A DNA stretch of 64,000 nt from Allobosea sp. UNC402CLCol (GCF_000745475.1 NZ_KN050692.1:124001-188000), one strand, 5' to 3'; positions 55,447-64,000 are shown, counted from the stretch's first letter. Notes: a model not told the origin generated them from the sequence alone. A program made the numbers and translations.

Positions 55447-56066
55447 TCGACGAAGGCGCCGAGCCCCACCGCGCGGCTGCGCTTGAGGCGCTCTGCCGTC
55501 AGGATCGCCTTGATCGACTCGTAGGCTGCGTCGAGATCGTCATTGACGATGACGTAGTCGTACTGGCTCCAGCGCGCGATCTCGTCGCGGGCATTGGCCA
55601 GCCGCTTGGCGATGACCTCCGGCGCATCCTCGGCCCGGCGCACGAGGCGCGAGCGCAGCTCCGCCATCGACGGTGGCAGGATGAAGATCGTCACCACGTC
55701 GGCGCGCGCCTTCTTGACGATCTGCTGTGTGCCTTGCCAATCGATGTCGAACAACACGTCGCGCCCGGCCGCCAGCGAAGCCTCGACCTCCTTGCGCGGC
55801 GTGCCGTAGCCGTTGCCGTGGACCTCGGCCCATTCCAGCAGGTCGTTATGCTGGCGCATGGCGTCGAAGGCGTTGCGGTCGATGAAGCGGTAATGCACGC
55901 CGTCGATCTCGGACGGGCGCCGCGGCCGCGTCGTCACGGAGATCGAGAGGTCGAGATTGTTCTCGCTCTTGAGGTTACGGGTGAGCGTCGTCTTGCCGGC
56001 GCCCGAGGGCGAGGACAGGATCAGCATGAGGCCGCGGCGGGCCGGGCGATGGCTCTCGGCCGTCAT
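55419..56066 (-). CDS. gmk: Guanylate kinase
   Basis: A 215-residue kinase converting GMP to GDP. The P-loop SSPSGAGKTT is at residues 18-27. SVTTRPRRPSEIDGVHY binds GMP, and ILPPSMAELRSRL with DYVIVNDDLD follows. The 3' end overlaps rsmA by 28 nt on the opposite strand. It starts 3 nt after the yicC stop, so the two are probably co-transcribed. Confidence 0.96.
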   Translation of the reverse strand: MTAESHRPARRGLMLILSSPSGAGKTTLTRNLKSENNLDLSISVTTRPRRPSEIDGVHYRFIDRNAFDAMRQHNDLLEWAEVHGNGYGTPRKEVEASLAAGRDVLFDIDWQGTQQIVKKARADVVTIFILPPSMAELRSRLVRRAEDAPEVIAKRLANARDEIARWSQYDYVIVNDDLDAAYESIKAILTAERLKRSRAVGLGAFVDQLLAEELP

Positions 56067-56069
56067 CTC

Positions 56070-56951
56070 TCACTCCACATTCTGGACCTGCTCGCGCATC
56101 TGGTCGACGACCGTGCGCAAGTCGAGGCCGATCCGCGAGAGGCCGGGGTCGTTCGCCTTGGCGCAGAGCGTCGAGGCCTCACGGCCGAATTCCTGGGAGA
56201 GGAAATCGAGCTTGCGGCCGATGGGACCGCCCTTCGCCAGGAGCTCCCGCAACGCCCCGACATGGGCATGGAGGCGGTCGATCTCCTCGCGGATATCGGA
56301 GCGAACCGCGACGAGCGCAGCCTCCTGATGCAGGCGTTGCGGATCGAGCCCGTTGGCTGCGCCCAGCAGGGCTTCGACCTGGGCGGCAATCCGGGCACGG
56401 ATGGCCTCCGGGCTGCGGGCAGGATGTCGCTCGGCTTCCGTCGTCAGGCGCGAGATCGTCTCGACCTGGCCGAGCACGATCGCCTCCAGCGCCCGTCCCT
56501 CGGCGGAACGGGCCTCCTTCAGCGCCTCGGCAATCGATTCGAGGCCGGCGAGTGCCGGCTTCTCGATGGCGCCAAGCGCATCCTGAGCCTCATCGGCGTA
56601 TTCGACCACGCCGCGGATGCCGAGCAGCCCGTCGAAGGTCGGCGGATTGATGCCAGCAGCCGGCGGCAGCTTCTCAATGGCCTCCAGCAGGGCCGCGAGC
56701 ACCGTCTCGTTGACGCGGGGGCGCGGCGGCCCTGCATCGCTGGTCACGGAGAGATTGACGTGGAGCGTGCCGCGCGAGAAGGCGCTCGTCAGGCGCTTGC
56801 GGGCCGCCTCGGCCAGCACCTCGAAACCGGGCGGAACCCGCACGCGCAGATCAAGTCCCCGGCCGTTGACGCTGCGGATTTCCCAGGCCCAGGCGTGAAC
56901 GCCGGCTGTCCCCGCCGCGCGGGCAAAGCCCGTCATGCTCTCGATGCCCAT
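56070..56951 (-). CDS. YicC/YloC family endoribonuclease
   Basis: A 293-residue protein. MTGFARAAG at the N-terminus and WEIRSVNGRGLDLRVRVP are diagnostic of YicC. The C-terminal DUF1732 domain reads GRKLDFLSQEFGREASTL. YicC proteins have been shown to be endoribonucleases acting on small RNAs or mRNAs in some bacteria. The order mltG-yicC-gmk is conserved in this group. It is 132 nt downstream of mltG. Confidence 0.94.
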   Translation of the reverse strand: MGIESMTGFARAAGTAGVHAWAWEIRSVNGRGLDLRVRVPPGFEVLAEAARKRLTSAFSRGTLHVNLSVTSDAGPPRPRVNETVLAALLEAIEKLPPAAGINPPTFDGLLGIRGVVEYADEAQDALGAIEKPALAGLESIAEALKEARSAEGRALEAIVLGQVETISRLTTEAERHPARSPEAIRARIAAQVEALLGAANGLDPQRLHQEAALVAVRSDIREEIDRLHAHVGALRELLAKGGPIGRKLDFLSQEFGREASTLCAKANDPGLSRIGLDLRTVVDQMREQVQNVE

Positions 56952-57083
56952 TCAATCCCCGCTTTGCGATCCGCTTGCCGCCACCCCGCCGGGCGCGATG
57001 CGGCGGGACCGTAGTGGCGCGCCGCAGCCATCGCAAGCATAGCGGCGCGGAAGATGGGGACGGCGAGCCGTCCCGGGAATGTC

Positions 57084-58430
57084 TCAGGGCATCTTGAGCT
57101 GCGGCAACTGCTTGGGCGAGTTGAGATCGAAGGTCTTGTTCAGCAGCGGATCGCGCGGGGTGCCTTCCGAGGCGTCGAAAGCCCGGGCTCGGGTGCCCGC
57201 CACGCCGCCGGCCGGCAGGGCGACAGGAGCCGAGCCGTCGCCCGCGGCGACTGGCTGGGCGCTCGCCGGCGCCTCGGTGCGGTTGTCGGGGCCCGCAGGC
57301 GGCTCGACCTTGTCGACGCTGTCCGCCGGGGGCTTGCCGGTCTGCTGCTGGCGCGTCGTTTCGATCTGGCGCCAGCGGCCGACATTGCGGTTGTGCTGGT
57401 CGAGCGTCTCGGCGAAGACATGGCCGCCCGTGCCGTCGGCGACGAAGAAGAGCTCCTTCGTGCGCGAATGATTGACCACCGCCTCCATCGCGGCGCGGCC
57501 GGGATTGGCGATCGGCCCCGGCGGCAGACCGGGGATGACATAGGTGTTGTAGGGCGTCGCCTGTGTGATCTCGTTGCGCTGGATCGGGCGGCCGAGCGTG
57601 CCCTTGCCGCCGACGAGGCCGTAGACGATCGTCGGGTCGGATTGCAGCCGCATCTTCTGGTTCAGGCGGTTGATGAAGACCCCGGCGACGCGCGGACGCT
57701 CATCGGCGCGGCCGGTCTCCTTCTCCACGATCGAAGCCAGAATGACGAGATCCTGCGGTGTCTTGATCGGCAGGTCGGCGGGGCGACGCTCCCAGATCCG
57801 GCTGAGGATCACACGCTGGTCGCGCGCCATGCGGTCGAGGATGGCCTGCCGCGAGAAGCCGCGTGGGAAACGATAGGTATCCGGGAGGATGGACCCCTCC
57901 TTCGGGATCTGCGTGATATCGCCGGTCAGCAGGTCGTTCTCGCGCAGGCGCTCGACGATCTGCTCGCTGGTCAGCCCCTCGGGAATGGTGACCGAATGCT
58001 CGACCACCTTGCCGCTCGAAATGATGCCGAGGATCTCCTGCGGGCTGACGCGCGCCTTGAACAGGTATTCGCCGGCCTGGAGCTTGTGCCAGTCACCGCC
58101 GATGATGGCGGCGATGCGGAAGGTGAGCGGATGCTCGATCAGCCCTTCGCGCTGCAGCAGCTCGGCGATCTCGGTGAGCCCACTCTCCTTCGGGATGATC
58201 AGCGCGCGGTCGCTTGCCAGCGGACCCGGCGACTTGCTCTGGTTGGAGACGATGGCGATGCCGGCCCCGACCACGCCGGCGCCGACGAGGGCGAGCGTGA
58301 ACAAGCCGCTCAGCATGGAGAGGAATGGGCTGCGTCGCCGGTGGCGCACCTTCGGCGGCGGCGCCGGAGGCGCTACGGGCTTGAGGGCCTCGCTCGGGCT
58401 TTTTGGGGCGACGCGGGGCGTATCGTTCAC
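57084..58430 (-). CDS. mltG: Endolytic murein transglycosylase MltG
   Basis: A 448-residue inner-membrane lytic transglycosylase that cuts nascent peptidoglycan and limits glycan length. The GTG start (58430) is the best-fitting; a start 33 codons upstream has weaker support. A proline-rich cytoplasmic tail is followed by one span (about 38-60). A LysM-like region precedes the YceG core, with the catalytic Glu in ILASIVEKETGRADERP. The C-terminus (last 110 residues) is a proline- and alanine-rich tail absent from E. coli MltG. It lies downstream of fabF. Confidence 0.92.
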   Translation of the reverse strand: MNDTPRVAPKSPSEALKPVAPPAPPPKVRHRRRSPFLSMLSGLFTLALVGAGVVGAGIAIVSNQSKSPGPLASDRALIIPKESGLTEIAELLQREGLIEHPLTFRIAAIIGGDWHKLQAGEYLFKARVSPQEILGIISSGKVVEHSVTIPEGLTSEQIVERLRENDLLTGDITQIPKEGSILPDTYRFPRGFSRQAILDRMARDQRVILSRIWERRPADLPIKTPQDLVILASIVEKETGRADERPRVAGVFINRLNQKMRLQSDPTIVYGLVGGKGTLGRPIQRNEITQATPYNTYVIPGLPPGPIANPGRAAMEAVVNHSRTKELFFVADGTGGHVFAETLDQHNRNVGRWRQIETTRQQQTGKPPADSVDKVEPPAGPDNRTEAPASAQPVAAGDGSAPVALPAGGVAGTRARAFDASEGTPRDPLLNKTFDLNSPKQLPQLKMP

Positions 58431-58764
58431 AGTTTCAGCGCTCGCAGCACGGGATAGACGACCTCGGCACGATGCGTTCGTCCGCATCGGCCGGATGAAG
58501 AACCGGGCATATCGGCTCCGGGGCCGCATTAGAGCCGGTTTCGTCGCCGCTGTGAACGCGGAATCACGCCTTCAGCAGCATCAGCCGCGAACTCTACCCA
58601 AGATTATGGCGAAACCGCGCTGTCGGGACGGGGCAAGGCCGCGGGCAGCGCATCGCGGCGCCCGAGAATCTCCGGCCGAGAAGGGCGCCTCTAGGCCGCA
58701 AGATGCTCGGGTCGAGCCCGAGCACGGTGCCTCCCGGTCGTGATCGAGCCGGCCGGTGAAAGCC
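58431..58764. repeat. mltG-fabF gap with one dispersed-repeat hairpin
   Basis: This 334-nt gap contains no convincing gene. GCTCGGG (58705-58711) pairs with CCCGAGC (58717-58723). The surrounding GATGCTCGGG...CCCGAGCAC words match 37677-37696, so this is another copy of the family. On the minus strand it falls 41 nt after the fabF stop and may help termination, though it lacks a T run. Confidence 0.6.
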
Positions 58765-60057
58765 TCAGCCGTCGGCCCGATAGCGCTGCAGCACCAGCGA
58801 GGCGTTGGTGCCGCCGAAGCCGAAGGAGTTCGACAAAGCGTACTCGATCTCGCGCTTGCGGGCGACATGCGGCACCAGGTCGATGTCGGTCTCGACGGAG
58901 GGATTGTCGAGATTGATCGTCGGCGGCGCGACCTGGTCGCGAATGGCGAGCACGGTGAAGATCGCCTCGATGGCACCCGCCGCACCCAGCAGATGGCCGG
59001 TCGCCGATTTCGTCGAGGACATCGACGGGCGCTTCGGCGCGTTCGCCAGCAGCCGCTCGACAGCGCGCAGCTCGATCTCGTCGCCGAGCGGCGTCGAGGT
59101 GCCGTGGGCATTGACGTAATCGAGGTCGGACGCCGCGATGCCGGCGCGGTCCAGCGCCATGCTCATGCAGCGATAGGCGCCGTCGCCGTCCTCGGCCGGC
59201 GAGGTGATATGGTAGGCGTCACCCGACATGCCGTAACCGATGACCTCGGCATAGATGCGCGCGCCGCGGGCCAGGGCATGCTCCAGCTCCTCGAGCACGA
59301 CGACGCCGGCCCCCTCGCCCATGACGAAGCCGTCACGGTCCTTGTCGTAGGGGCGCGAGGCCTTTTCGGGCGTGTCGTTGAAGCTGGTGGAGAGCGCCCG
59401 GCAGGCGCAGAACCCGGCGATGCCGATGCGGTTGATGGCCGATTCGGCGCCGCCAGCCACCATGACGTCGGCATCTCCGAGCGCGATCATGCGCGCGGCG
59501 TCGCCGATCGCATGCGCGCCGGTCGAGCAGGCGGTCACGGCCGAATGGTTCGGCCCCTTCAACCCGTGCTCGATCGAGACATAGCCCGCAGCGAGGTTGA
59601 TGAGGCGGCCGGGAATGAAGAAGGGAGAAAGGCGGCGCGGGCCACGCTCCTTGAGCAGGAGCGAGGCCTCATAGATGCCGCCGAGGCCGCCGATGCCGGA
59701 GCCGATGGCGACGCCGGTGCGGGTCTGGTCCTCGTAGCTTTCCGGTTTCCAGCCCGCATCCGCCAGCGCCTGCGTGGCGGCAGCCATGCCGAAGACGATG
59801 AAGTCGTCGACCTTGCGCTGTTCCTTCGGCTCCATCCAGTCGTCGGGATTGAAGGTCCCGTCGCTGCCGTCACCCCGCGGGATGTTGCAGGCGATCTGCG
59901 CCGGCAGGTCGCTGGCGTCGAAGCTGGTAATGGGGCCGGCGCCGCTGGCGCCGGCAAGGATCCGCGTCCAGGTCGGTTCGACGCCGCAACCGAGCGGCGT
60001 CACCATGCCGAGCCCGGTCACGACGACGCGCCGCATCGAAACACTACGAGGAGCCAT
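58765..60057 (-). CDS. fabF: Beta-ketoacyl-ACP synthase II
   Basis: A 430-residue condensing enzyme for fatty acid elongation. The catalytic Cys177 is in VTACSTGAHAIGDA, and the two His are His318 (NAHGTSTPLGDE) and His355 (SATGHLLGAAGAIEA), with Lys350 before it. The MRRVVVTGLG start at residue 8 (60036) is an equally possible initiation site. It follows acpP by 56 nt and probably shares its transcript. Confidence 0.97.
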   Translation of the reverse strand: MAPRSVSMRRVVVTGLGMVTPLGCGVEPTWTRILAGASGAGPITSFDASDLPAQIACNIPRGDGSDGTFNPDDWMEPKEQRKVDDFIVFGMAAATQALADAGWKPESYEDQTRTGVAIGSGIGGLGGIYEASLLLKERGPRRLSPFFIPGRLINLAAGYVSIEHGLKGPNHSAVTACSTGAHAIGDAARMIALGDADVMVAGGAESAINRIGIAGFCACRALSTSFNDTPEKASRPYDKDRDGFVMGEGAGVVVLEELEHALARGARIYAEVIGYGMSGDAYHITSPAEDGDGAYRCMSMALDRAGIAASDLDYVNAHGTSTPLGDEIELRAVERLLANAPKRPSMSSTKSATGHLLGAAGAIEAIFTVLAIRDQVAPPTINLDNPSVETDIDLVPHVARKREIEYALSNSFGFGGTNASLVLQRYRADG

Positions 60058-60113
60058 GAGACTTTCTGTATGAAACGACCCTTGGGTCGATCAGCGCCCG
60101 ATCAGGCGCCTAA

Positions 60114-60350
60114 TCAGGCACTCTTGGCCGAGAGGAACTTGACCGCGTCGCCGACCGTCACGATCGTCTCGGCAGCATCGTCCGGAATCTCGACGCCGAA
60201 CTCTTCCTCGAAGGCCATGACCAGCTCGACGGTGTCGAGGCTGTCCGCACCCAAATCCTCGATGAAGTTGGCGCTATCGACGACCTTCTCGGGCTCGACG
60301 CCGAGGTGCTCGACCACGATCTTCTTCACGCGCTCGGCGACATCGCTCAT
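60114..60350 (-). CDS. acpP: Acyl carrier protein
   Basis: A 78-residue acidic carrier. Ser37 in GADSLDTVEL takes the phosphopantetheine arm. MSDVAERVKKIVVEHLGVEP is typical. The start at 60350 gives the standard length. It carries the chains used by FabD, FabG, FabF and FabZ and donates hydroxyacyl groups to LpxA and LpxD. A 257-nt gap to fabG holds a likely promoter. Confidence 0.98.
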   Translation of the reverse strand: MSDVAERVKKIVVEHLGVEPEKVVDSANFIEDLGADSLDTVELVMAFEEEFGVEIPDDAAETIVTVGDAVKFLSAKSA

Positions 60351-60467
60351 GGGTCTCTTCCTTAGAAACTGAAAACGCACCGCAGAGCTGCGACGCGCAT
60401 ATGGATCTTCATTCCGACCCGCCGCGCCATCATGATGATGCACGCGATCCGGAAAGCTTGAAGCCTG

Positions 60468-60496
60468 CACAAACGCAACAACCGGGTTTTCGTCAA
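60468..60496 (-). promoter_or_regulatory. Promoter candidate for acpP-fabF
   Basis: On the minus strand TTGACG (60491-60496), preceded by C as in the rhizobial CTTGAC consensus, is 17 nt from TTTGTG (60468-60473). The -10 is weak. This gives a leader of about 110 nt before acpP. It lies within the 257-nt fabG-acpP gap, which otherwise shows nothing. Confidence 0.4.
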
Positions 60497-60607
60497 GTCC
60501 CCAGGAGCCGGAAAGGCAGCGCGACGGCGCTAGTTAACACACCCTGTCCACAGTGGCGAGAGCGTCGAACGGCTTCTGGAACGCTTCCAGAATGCGCCGC
60601 AACCCGT

Positions 60608-61345
60608 TCAGATCATGGCCATTCCGCCGTTGACGTGAAGCGTCTGGCCGGTCACGTAGCCGGCTTCCGTGCTGGCGAGATAGGCGACCGCCGCCGCCAC
60701 ATCGGCGCCCGCGCCGAGCCGCCCCATCGGCACGTCCGAGAGAATGCCTTCGCGCTGCTTCTCGTTCAGGGCCTGCGTCATCGGTGACTCGATGAAGCCC
60801 GGAGCCACGACATTGACGGTGATGTTGCGACTCGCCACCTCCGCCGCCAGCGCCTTGGACATGCCGATGAGACCGGCCTTGGCGGCGGCGTAGTTGCCCT
60901 GCCCGGGATTGCCCATCGTGCCGACGACGGAGCCGATCGAGACGATTCGGCCGTAGCGCCTGCGCATCATCGACTTCACCGCCGCGCGCGACAGCCGGAA
61001 GGCGGCGGTCAGGTTGATCGCGATGACCGCGTCCCAATCCTCGTCCTTGAGGCGCAGGAACAGGTTGTCCTTCGTGATGCCGGCATTGTTGACGAGAATG
61101 TCGAGCCCGCCGAGCTTCTCCTCGGCGCTCGGCAGCAGCGCCTCGACCGAATCCTTGTCCGCGAGGTTGCAGGGCGCGATCACGACCCGCTCGCAGAGCT
61201 CAGCCGCCAGGGCCTCCAGCGCTTCGGCCCGGGTGCCGGAGATGGCGATGGTCGCGCCCTGGGCGTGAAGGGTTCTCGCAATGGCTCCGCCGAGGCCACC
61301 GGTCGCGCCGGTGACCAGGGCCTTGCGGCCGGTCAGATCAAACAT
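60608..61345 (-). CDS. fabG: 3-oxoacyl-ACP reductase FabG
   Basis: A 245-residue short-chain dehydrogenase/reductase that reduces 3-oxoacyl-ACP with NADPH. The start MFDLTGRKALVTG (61345) follows GGGGAG; a GTG two codons earlier is less likely. The Rossmann motif TGATGGLG is at 12-19, NNAGI at 86-90, and the triad is Ser139, Tyr152, Lys156 (NYAAAK). It follows fabD by 63 nt. Confidence 0.97.
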   Translation of the reverse strand: MFDLTGRKALVTGATGGLGGAIARTLHAQGATIAISGTRAEALEALAAELCERVVIAPCNLADKDSVEALLPSAEEKLGGLDILVNNAGITKDNLFLRLKDEDWDAVIAINLTAAFRLSRAAVKSMMRRRYGRIVSIGSVVGTMGNPGQGNYAAAKAGLIGMSKALAAEVASRNITVNVVAPGFIESPMTQALNEKQREGILSDVPMGRLGAGADVAAAVAYLASTEAGYVTGQTLHVNGGMAMI

Positions 61346-61408
61346 GTCCACTCCCCGTTTCCGGCGTTCTGCCGTCTTAGCGTCCGGATTTCCTCCGGAC
61401 CTTTCCGA

Positions 61409-62353
61409 TCAGCCCTTGCGAGCCTTATAGGCGGCGATGTCCTCGGCCGTGCCGACCGAGGCCGTGGCGGTCCCGGCGGCGATGCGCTTCACCAGGCCGG
61501 CGAGAACCTTGCCGCTGCCCAGCTCGACGAAATCGTCCACGCCAGCCGCCGCCATCGCCTGCACGCATTCGCGCCAGCGCACGGTTCCCGTCACCTGCGC
61601 CACCAGCGAGGCGCGAATCGCCTCCGGGTCGCTCAGCGGCGCGGCGCCGACATTGGCCATCACCGGCACGACCGGCGCCTGCATCGCAATCTTGGACAGG
61701 GCCTCCTGCATCGCCTCGGCCGCCGGCTGCATCAGCGCGCAATGGAAGGGCGCGGAAACCGGCAGCAGCATGGCGCGCTTGACGCCCCGCTCGGTGGCGA
61801 GCGCGATGGCGCGATCAATCGCCGCCTTCGCGCCGGAGAGCACGACCTGCCCGCCCCCATTGTCGTTGGCCGCCTCGCAGACTTCGCCCTGCGCCGCCGC
61901 GGCGGCGATCTCGCGGGCGAGGTCGAGCTCGGCGCCGAGCAGCGCCGCCATGGCACCCTGCCCCGCCGGCACGGCCTTCTGCATCGCGTCGCCGCGGATG
62001 CGCAGCAGGCGGGCCGCGTCGCTGACCGAGAAGGTCCCGGCCGCAGCCAGCGCGGAATACTCGCCAAGCGAGTGGCCGGCGACGAAGGCGGCATCGCGCC
62101 CGAGATCGAGCCCGGCCTCGGCCTCGAGCACCCGGACCACCGCGAGGCTGACCGCCATCAGCGCCGGCTGGGCGTTGGCCGTCAGCGTCAGCTCCTCGGC
62201 GGGGCCTTCCCACATCAAGGTAGAGAGCTTCTGCGACAGGGCCGCGTCGACCTCGTCGAACACCGCCTTCGCGACCGGGAAGGCGTCGGCCAGGCTCCTG
62301 CCCATGCCGACGGCCTGGGAGCCCTGGCCGGGAAAGATCAACGCTGTCGTCAT
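61409..62353 (-). CDS. fabD: Malonyl-CoA:ACP transacylase
   Basis: A 314-residue enzyme that loads malonate onto ACP. The active Ser95 is in GHSLGEYSALAA, and PGQGSQAVGMG is the N-terminal motif. PVSAPFHCALMQPAA carries the active-site His. It heads the fabD-fabG-acpP-fabF block and is divergent from rpsF with 338 nt between. Confidence 0.97.
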   Translation of the reverse strand: MTTALIFPGQGSQAVGMGRSLADAFPVAKAVFDEVDAALSQKLSTLMWEGPAEELTLTANAQPALMAVSLAVVRVLEAEAGLDLGRDAAFVAGHSLGEYSALAAAGTFSVSDAARLLRIRGDAMQKAVPAGQGAMAALLGAELDLAREIAAAAAQGEVCEAANDNGGGQVVLSGAKAAIDRAIALATERGVKRAMLLPVSAPFHCALMQPAAEAMQEALSKIAMQAPVVPVMANVGAAPLSDPEAIRASLVAQVTGTVRWRECVQAMAAAGVDDFVELGSGKVLAGLVKRIAAGTATASVGTAEDIAAYKARKG

Positions 62354-62691
62354 GTCGGGAACGCCTCGTCCTGCAAAACTTTTGTATTATGACGCGGCTG
62401 TCACAACGGTTTCGCCGCCAAGTCAAGCACGGAGCCCAGCTTTTCCGCTCCGTGGGCGGGTTTTACCGTCAGATTCCGGTTGCCATGGCGGCTCGGACAC
62501 TGTAACGACCGCCTCCTGCTTGTTCGGCCGGAGGCTGAACGGATGGCGCGTGCCTTTTTGAAGGCCGCGCAGACTTCGATGGAGTCGTCATCCTGTGTCT
62601 CCGCCTTCGATGAAATCCTGTCGGGCCTTATCCAGGGCTCGGAGGGCTCCGCGCCGGGCGAAGCAGGGTGAAACAGAAAGGCCAAATCTAG
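62354..62691. promoter_or_regulatory. Divergent fabD/rpsF control region
   Basis: This 338-nt gap has no supported gene. An inverted repeat CACGGAGC (62428-62435) with GCTCCGTG (62447-62454) may be an operator or leader hairpin. The last 80 nt before rpsF are rich in GGGC/GCCC words and could fold into the kind of S6:S18-binding leader known for rpsF mRNAs, but I cannot align it to the consensus. A CATAAT (around 62387-62392, minus) near fabD is a possible -10. Confidence 0.35.
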
Positions 62692-63123
62692 ATGGCATTG
62701 TACGAGCATGTGCTGCTCGCGCGGCAAGATGTCAGCGCGCAGCAGGTCGAAGCTCTTGTCGAGCAGTTCAAGGGCGTGATCGAAGCGAATGGCGGCGCCA
62801 TCCGCAAGGTCGAGTACTGGGGCGTCAAGTCCCTCGGCTACCGCATCAAGAAGAACCGCAAGGCGCACTACACGCTGCTGAACATCGAGGGCCCCTCCGC
62901 CGCCGTGCTGGAGATGGAGCGCCAGATGCGCATCAACGAAGACATCCTGCGCTTCATGACCATCAAGGTCGAAGAGCTGGAGGAAGGTCCGTCGGCCATG
63001 CTCCAGAAGCGTGATCGCGACGACCGTCCCGAGCGTGGCGGCGACCGTTTCGAGCGCGGCCCGCGCCGTGACCGTCCGCGTCGTGACGACGAAGTGACCG
63101 AAACCGCCGAAGTGGGGGCCTGA
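62692..63123 (+). CDS. rpsF: Ribosomal protein bS6
   Basis: A 143-residue small-subunit protein. The ferredoxin-like core ALYEHVLLARQDVSAQQVE and YWGVKSLGYRIKKNRKAHY is standard and pairs with bS18. The last 45 residues are a charged tail with repeats of RDRPERGGDRFERG-type, common in Hyphomicrobiales and presumably disordered. rpsR starts 3 nt after its stop. Confidence 0.97.
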   Translation: MALYEHVLLARQDVSAQQVEALVEQFKGVIEANGGAIRKVEYWGVKSLGYRIKKNRKAHYTLLNIEGPSAAVLEMERQMRINEDILRFMTIKVEELEEGPSAMLQKRDRDDRPERGGDRFERGPRRDRPRRDDEVTETAEVGA

Positions 63124-63126
63124 TCC

Positions 63127-63372
63127 ATGTCGACCGCATCTGCCGGCGCCCGCCGCCCCTTCTTCCGCCGCCGCAAGTCCTGCCCGTTCTCGGGCGAGGG
63201 CGCGCCGAAGATCGACTACAAGGACGTCCGTCTGCTCTCGCGCTACATCTCCGAGCGCGGCAAGATCGTGCCGTCCCGCATCACGGCGGTCTCCGCCAAG
63301 AAGCAGCGCGAGCTCGCCCAGGCGATCAAGCGCGCCCGCTTCCTCGGCCTGCTGCCCTACGTCATCCGCTGA
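63127..63372 (+). CDS. rpsR: Ribosomal protein bS18
   Basis: An 81-residue small-subunit protein forming a heterodimer with bS6. FFRRRKSCPFSG, IDYKDVRLLSRYISERGKIVPSR and QAIKRARFLGLLPY are the conserved regions. It is tightly linked to rpsF and followed by a strong hairpin. Confidence 0.98.
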   Translation: MSTASAGARRPFFRRRKSCPFSGEGAPKIDYKDVRLLSRYISERGKIVPSRITAVSAKKQRELAQAIKRARFLGLLPYVIR

Positions 63373-63396
63373 TCCGCTAAGCGGATTTCGGAATTT

Positions 63397-63425
63397 CCGG
63401 AGGCGCCCCGGCGCCTCCGGCTTTC
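63397..63425 (+). terminator. Hairpin terminator after rpsR
   Basis: CCGGAGGCGCC (63397-63407) pairs with GGCGCCTCCGG (63410-63420) around CC, followed by CTTTC. It lies 25 nt past the rpsR stop and probably ends or attenuates the transcript before the DUF2232 gene. Confidence 0.75.
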
Positions 63426-63542
63426 ACGTTCAAGATCAACCAGTCGCCCGGCGGTGAGACTCCCCCGGGTTCGTTGAGGCGAGACGCCTCTCACCCTGCC
63501 GGGCCAGAACGGCCAGCGAGCAGCGGGACAGCAGGACGGACC

Positions 63543-64000
63543 ATGATTCCGATTGTCGGCATCGGCGCGGGCCTCGTTGCGGCCCTGCTCTTCTCAGTGG
63601 TGATCACCGGATCGCCGCTGTCTGCGCTGCTGTACTCGGCCGCTCCTCTCCCAATCTTCATCGCCTCGCTGGGCTGGAACCACCGCTCCGGGCTGTTCGC
63701 CACGGCCGCGGGCGCGCTCGCCGTCGCGGTGGCGCTGGCGCCGACGGGCGGCGTCGCCTTCGCCCTGATCATCGGCCTGCCGGCCTGGTGGATCGGCTAT
63801 CTCGTCTTGCTCGCACGCGGCGATGCGCAGGGCACGACGGAATGGTACCCGCTCGGCAATCTCATGGTCTGGATCGCCGCCACCGCCGCGCTCGCGACCG
63901 TCGGCAGCGCGCTGGTGATGACCACCGACTACGAAACCTATCGCTCGGTGATCGCGCGGATGATCGAGAACCTGCTGAACGAGATGGTACGCGGCCGTCT
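63543..64000 (+). CDS. DUF2232 membrane protein, C-terminal part outside the window
   Basis: The first 152 codons of a gene that runs off the right edge. It starts MIPIVGIGAGLVAALLFSVV at 63543 after a GGACGGACC stretch. Several membrane spans follow (about 5-25, 27-45, 50-75, 76-90 and 108-128). In Hyphomicrobiales a DUF2232 polytopic membrane protein lies between rpsR and rplI, and this fits by place and pattern. Its function is unknown; rplI is expected just beyond the edge. Confidence 0.8.
   Translation, partial: MIPIVGIGAGLVAALLFSVVITGSPLSALLYSAAPLPIFIASLGWNHRSGLFATAAGALAVAVALAPTGGVAFALIIGLPAWWIGYLVLLARGDAQGTTEWYPLGNLMVWIAATAALATVGSALVMTTDYETYRSVIARMIENLLNEMVRGR

Noticed and set aside
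58495..58743. A plus-strand frame starting MKNRAYRLRGRIRAG in the mltG-fabF gap
   Set aside because: No ribosome binding site, very arginine-rich composition and no recognised homology; it also crosses a dispersed repeat.
62401..62691. Possible rpsF leader RNA (S6:S18 binding motif)
   Set aside because: GC-rich words are present but I could not place the conserved CCG bulge with confidence, so it is only mentioned within the control region.

Overview
The window is a 64 kb stretch of a GC-rich alphaproteobacterial chromosome. Gene content and order point to the order Hyphomicrobiales (Rhizobiales). The supporting blocks are trpG-trpD-trpC-moaC-moeA-lexA, then comEC, gltX and gltA, the lpxB-lpxI-lpxA-fabZ-lpxD-bamA-rseP-dxr-cdsA-uppS-frr-pyrH-tsf-rpsB series, and the fabD-fabG-acpP-fabF-mltG block beside rpsF-rpsR. 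A Bosea-like genus is a guess from general resemblance. Nearly everything is core housekeeping DNA. I saw no rRNA, tRNA, insertion sequence, prophage or CRISPR array.

Layout. 1-3.7 kb: a partial ceramidase-like membrane gene, a small secreted YARHG protein, a HerA-type ATPase and an aldo/keto reductase. 3.8-8.0 kb: tryptophan (trpGDC) and molybdopterin (moaC, moeA) genes packed head to tail. 8.0-15.3 kb: lexA with its own SOS boxes, convergent comEC, gltX, gltA and a tripartite tricarboxylate transporter binding protein. 15.3-31 kb (minus strand): lipid A synthesis, outer-membrane assembly, isoprenoid and phospholipid synthesis, ribosome recycling, UMP kinase, EF-Ts and S2, interrupted by one plus-strand VOC gene. 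31-37.5 kb (minus): a small secreted protein, a VOC protein with a WYL regulator, an exported nicotinamidase, the replicative polymerase dnaE and a tiny membrane-protein gene. 37.9-42.2 kb (minus): lolD-lolC/E, proS, coaD and a possible 40-residue membrane protein. 42.3-45 kb (plus): an ABC-F ATPase and a DUF2161 nuclease-like gene. 45-48.4 kb (minus): an unusual L,D-transpeptidase-like lipoprotein, another lipoprotein, holC and pepA. 48.5-55.4 kb (plus): lptF-lptG-lptD-pdxA-rsmA. 55.4-62.4 kb (minus): gmk, yicC, mltG and the fatty-acid block. 62.7-64 kb (plus): rpsF-rpsR and the start of a DUF2232 membrane protein.

Much of the window serves the cell envelope. LpxA, LpxD, LpxI and LpxB build lipid A precursors from acyl chains made by the Fab enzymes and AcpP. 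LptF, LptG and LptD export lipopolysaccharide, BamA inserts the barrels, LolC/D moves lipoproteins, and UppS, CdsA, MltG and RseP serve wall and membrane turnover.

The most interesting observation is upstream of dnaE. A 36-codon ORF (37410-37520, minus) encodes a one-span membrane peptide with a strong ribosome binding site. Its promoter (37550-37577) carries two perfect copies of the alphaproteobacterial LexA box, GTTC-N7-GTTC. One copy sits between the -35 and -10 hexamers and one lies just downstream, the same layout seen at lexA itself. This looks like an SOS-induced micropeptide, possibly a division inhibitor analogous to Caulobacter SidA, with dnaE following on the same strand. Several gaps also carry members of a dispersed palindromic repeat family.
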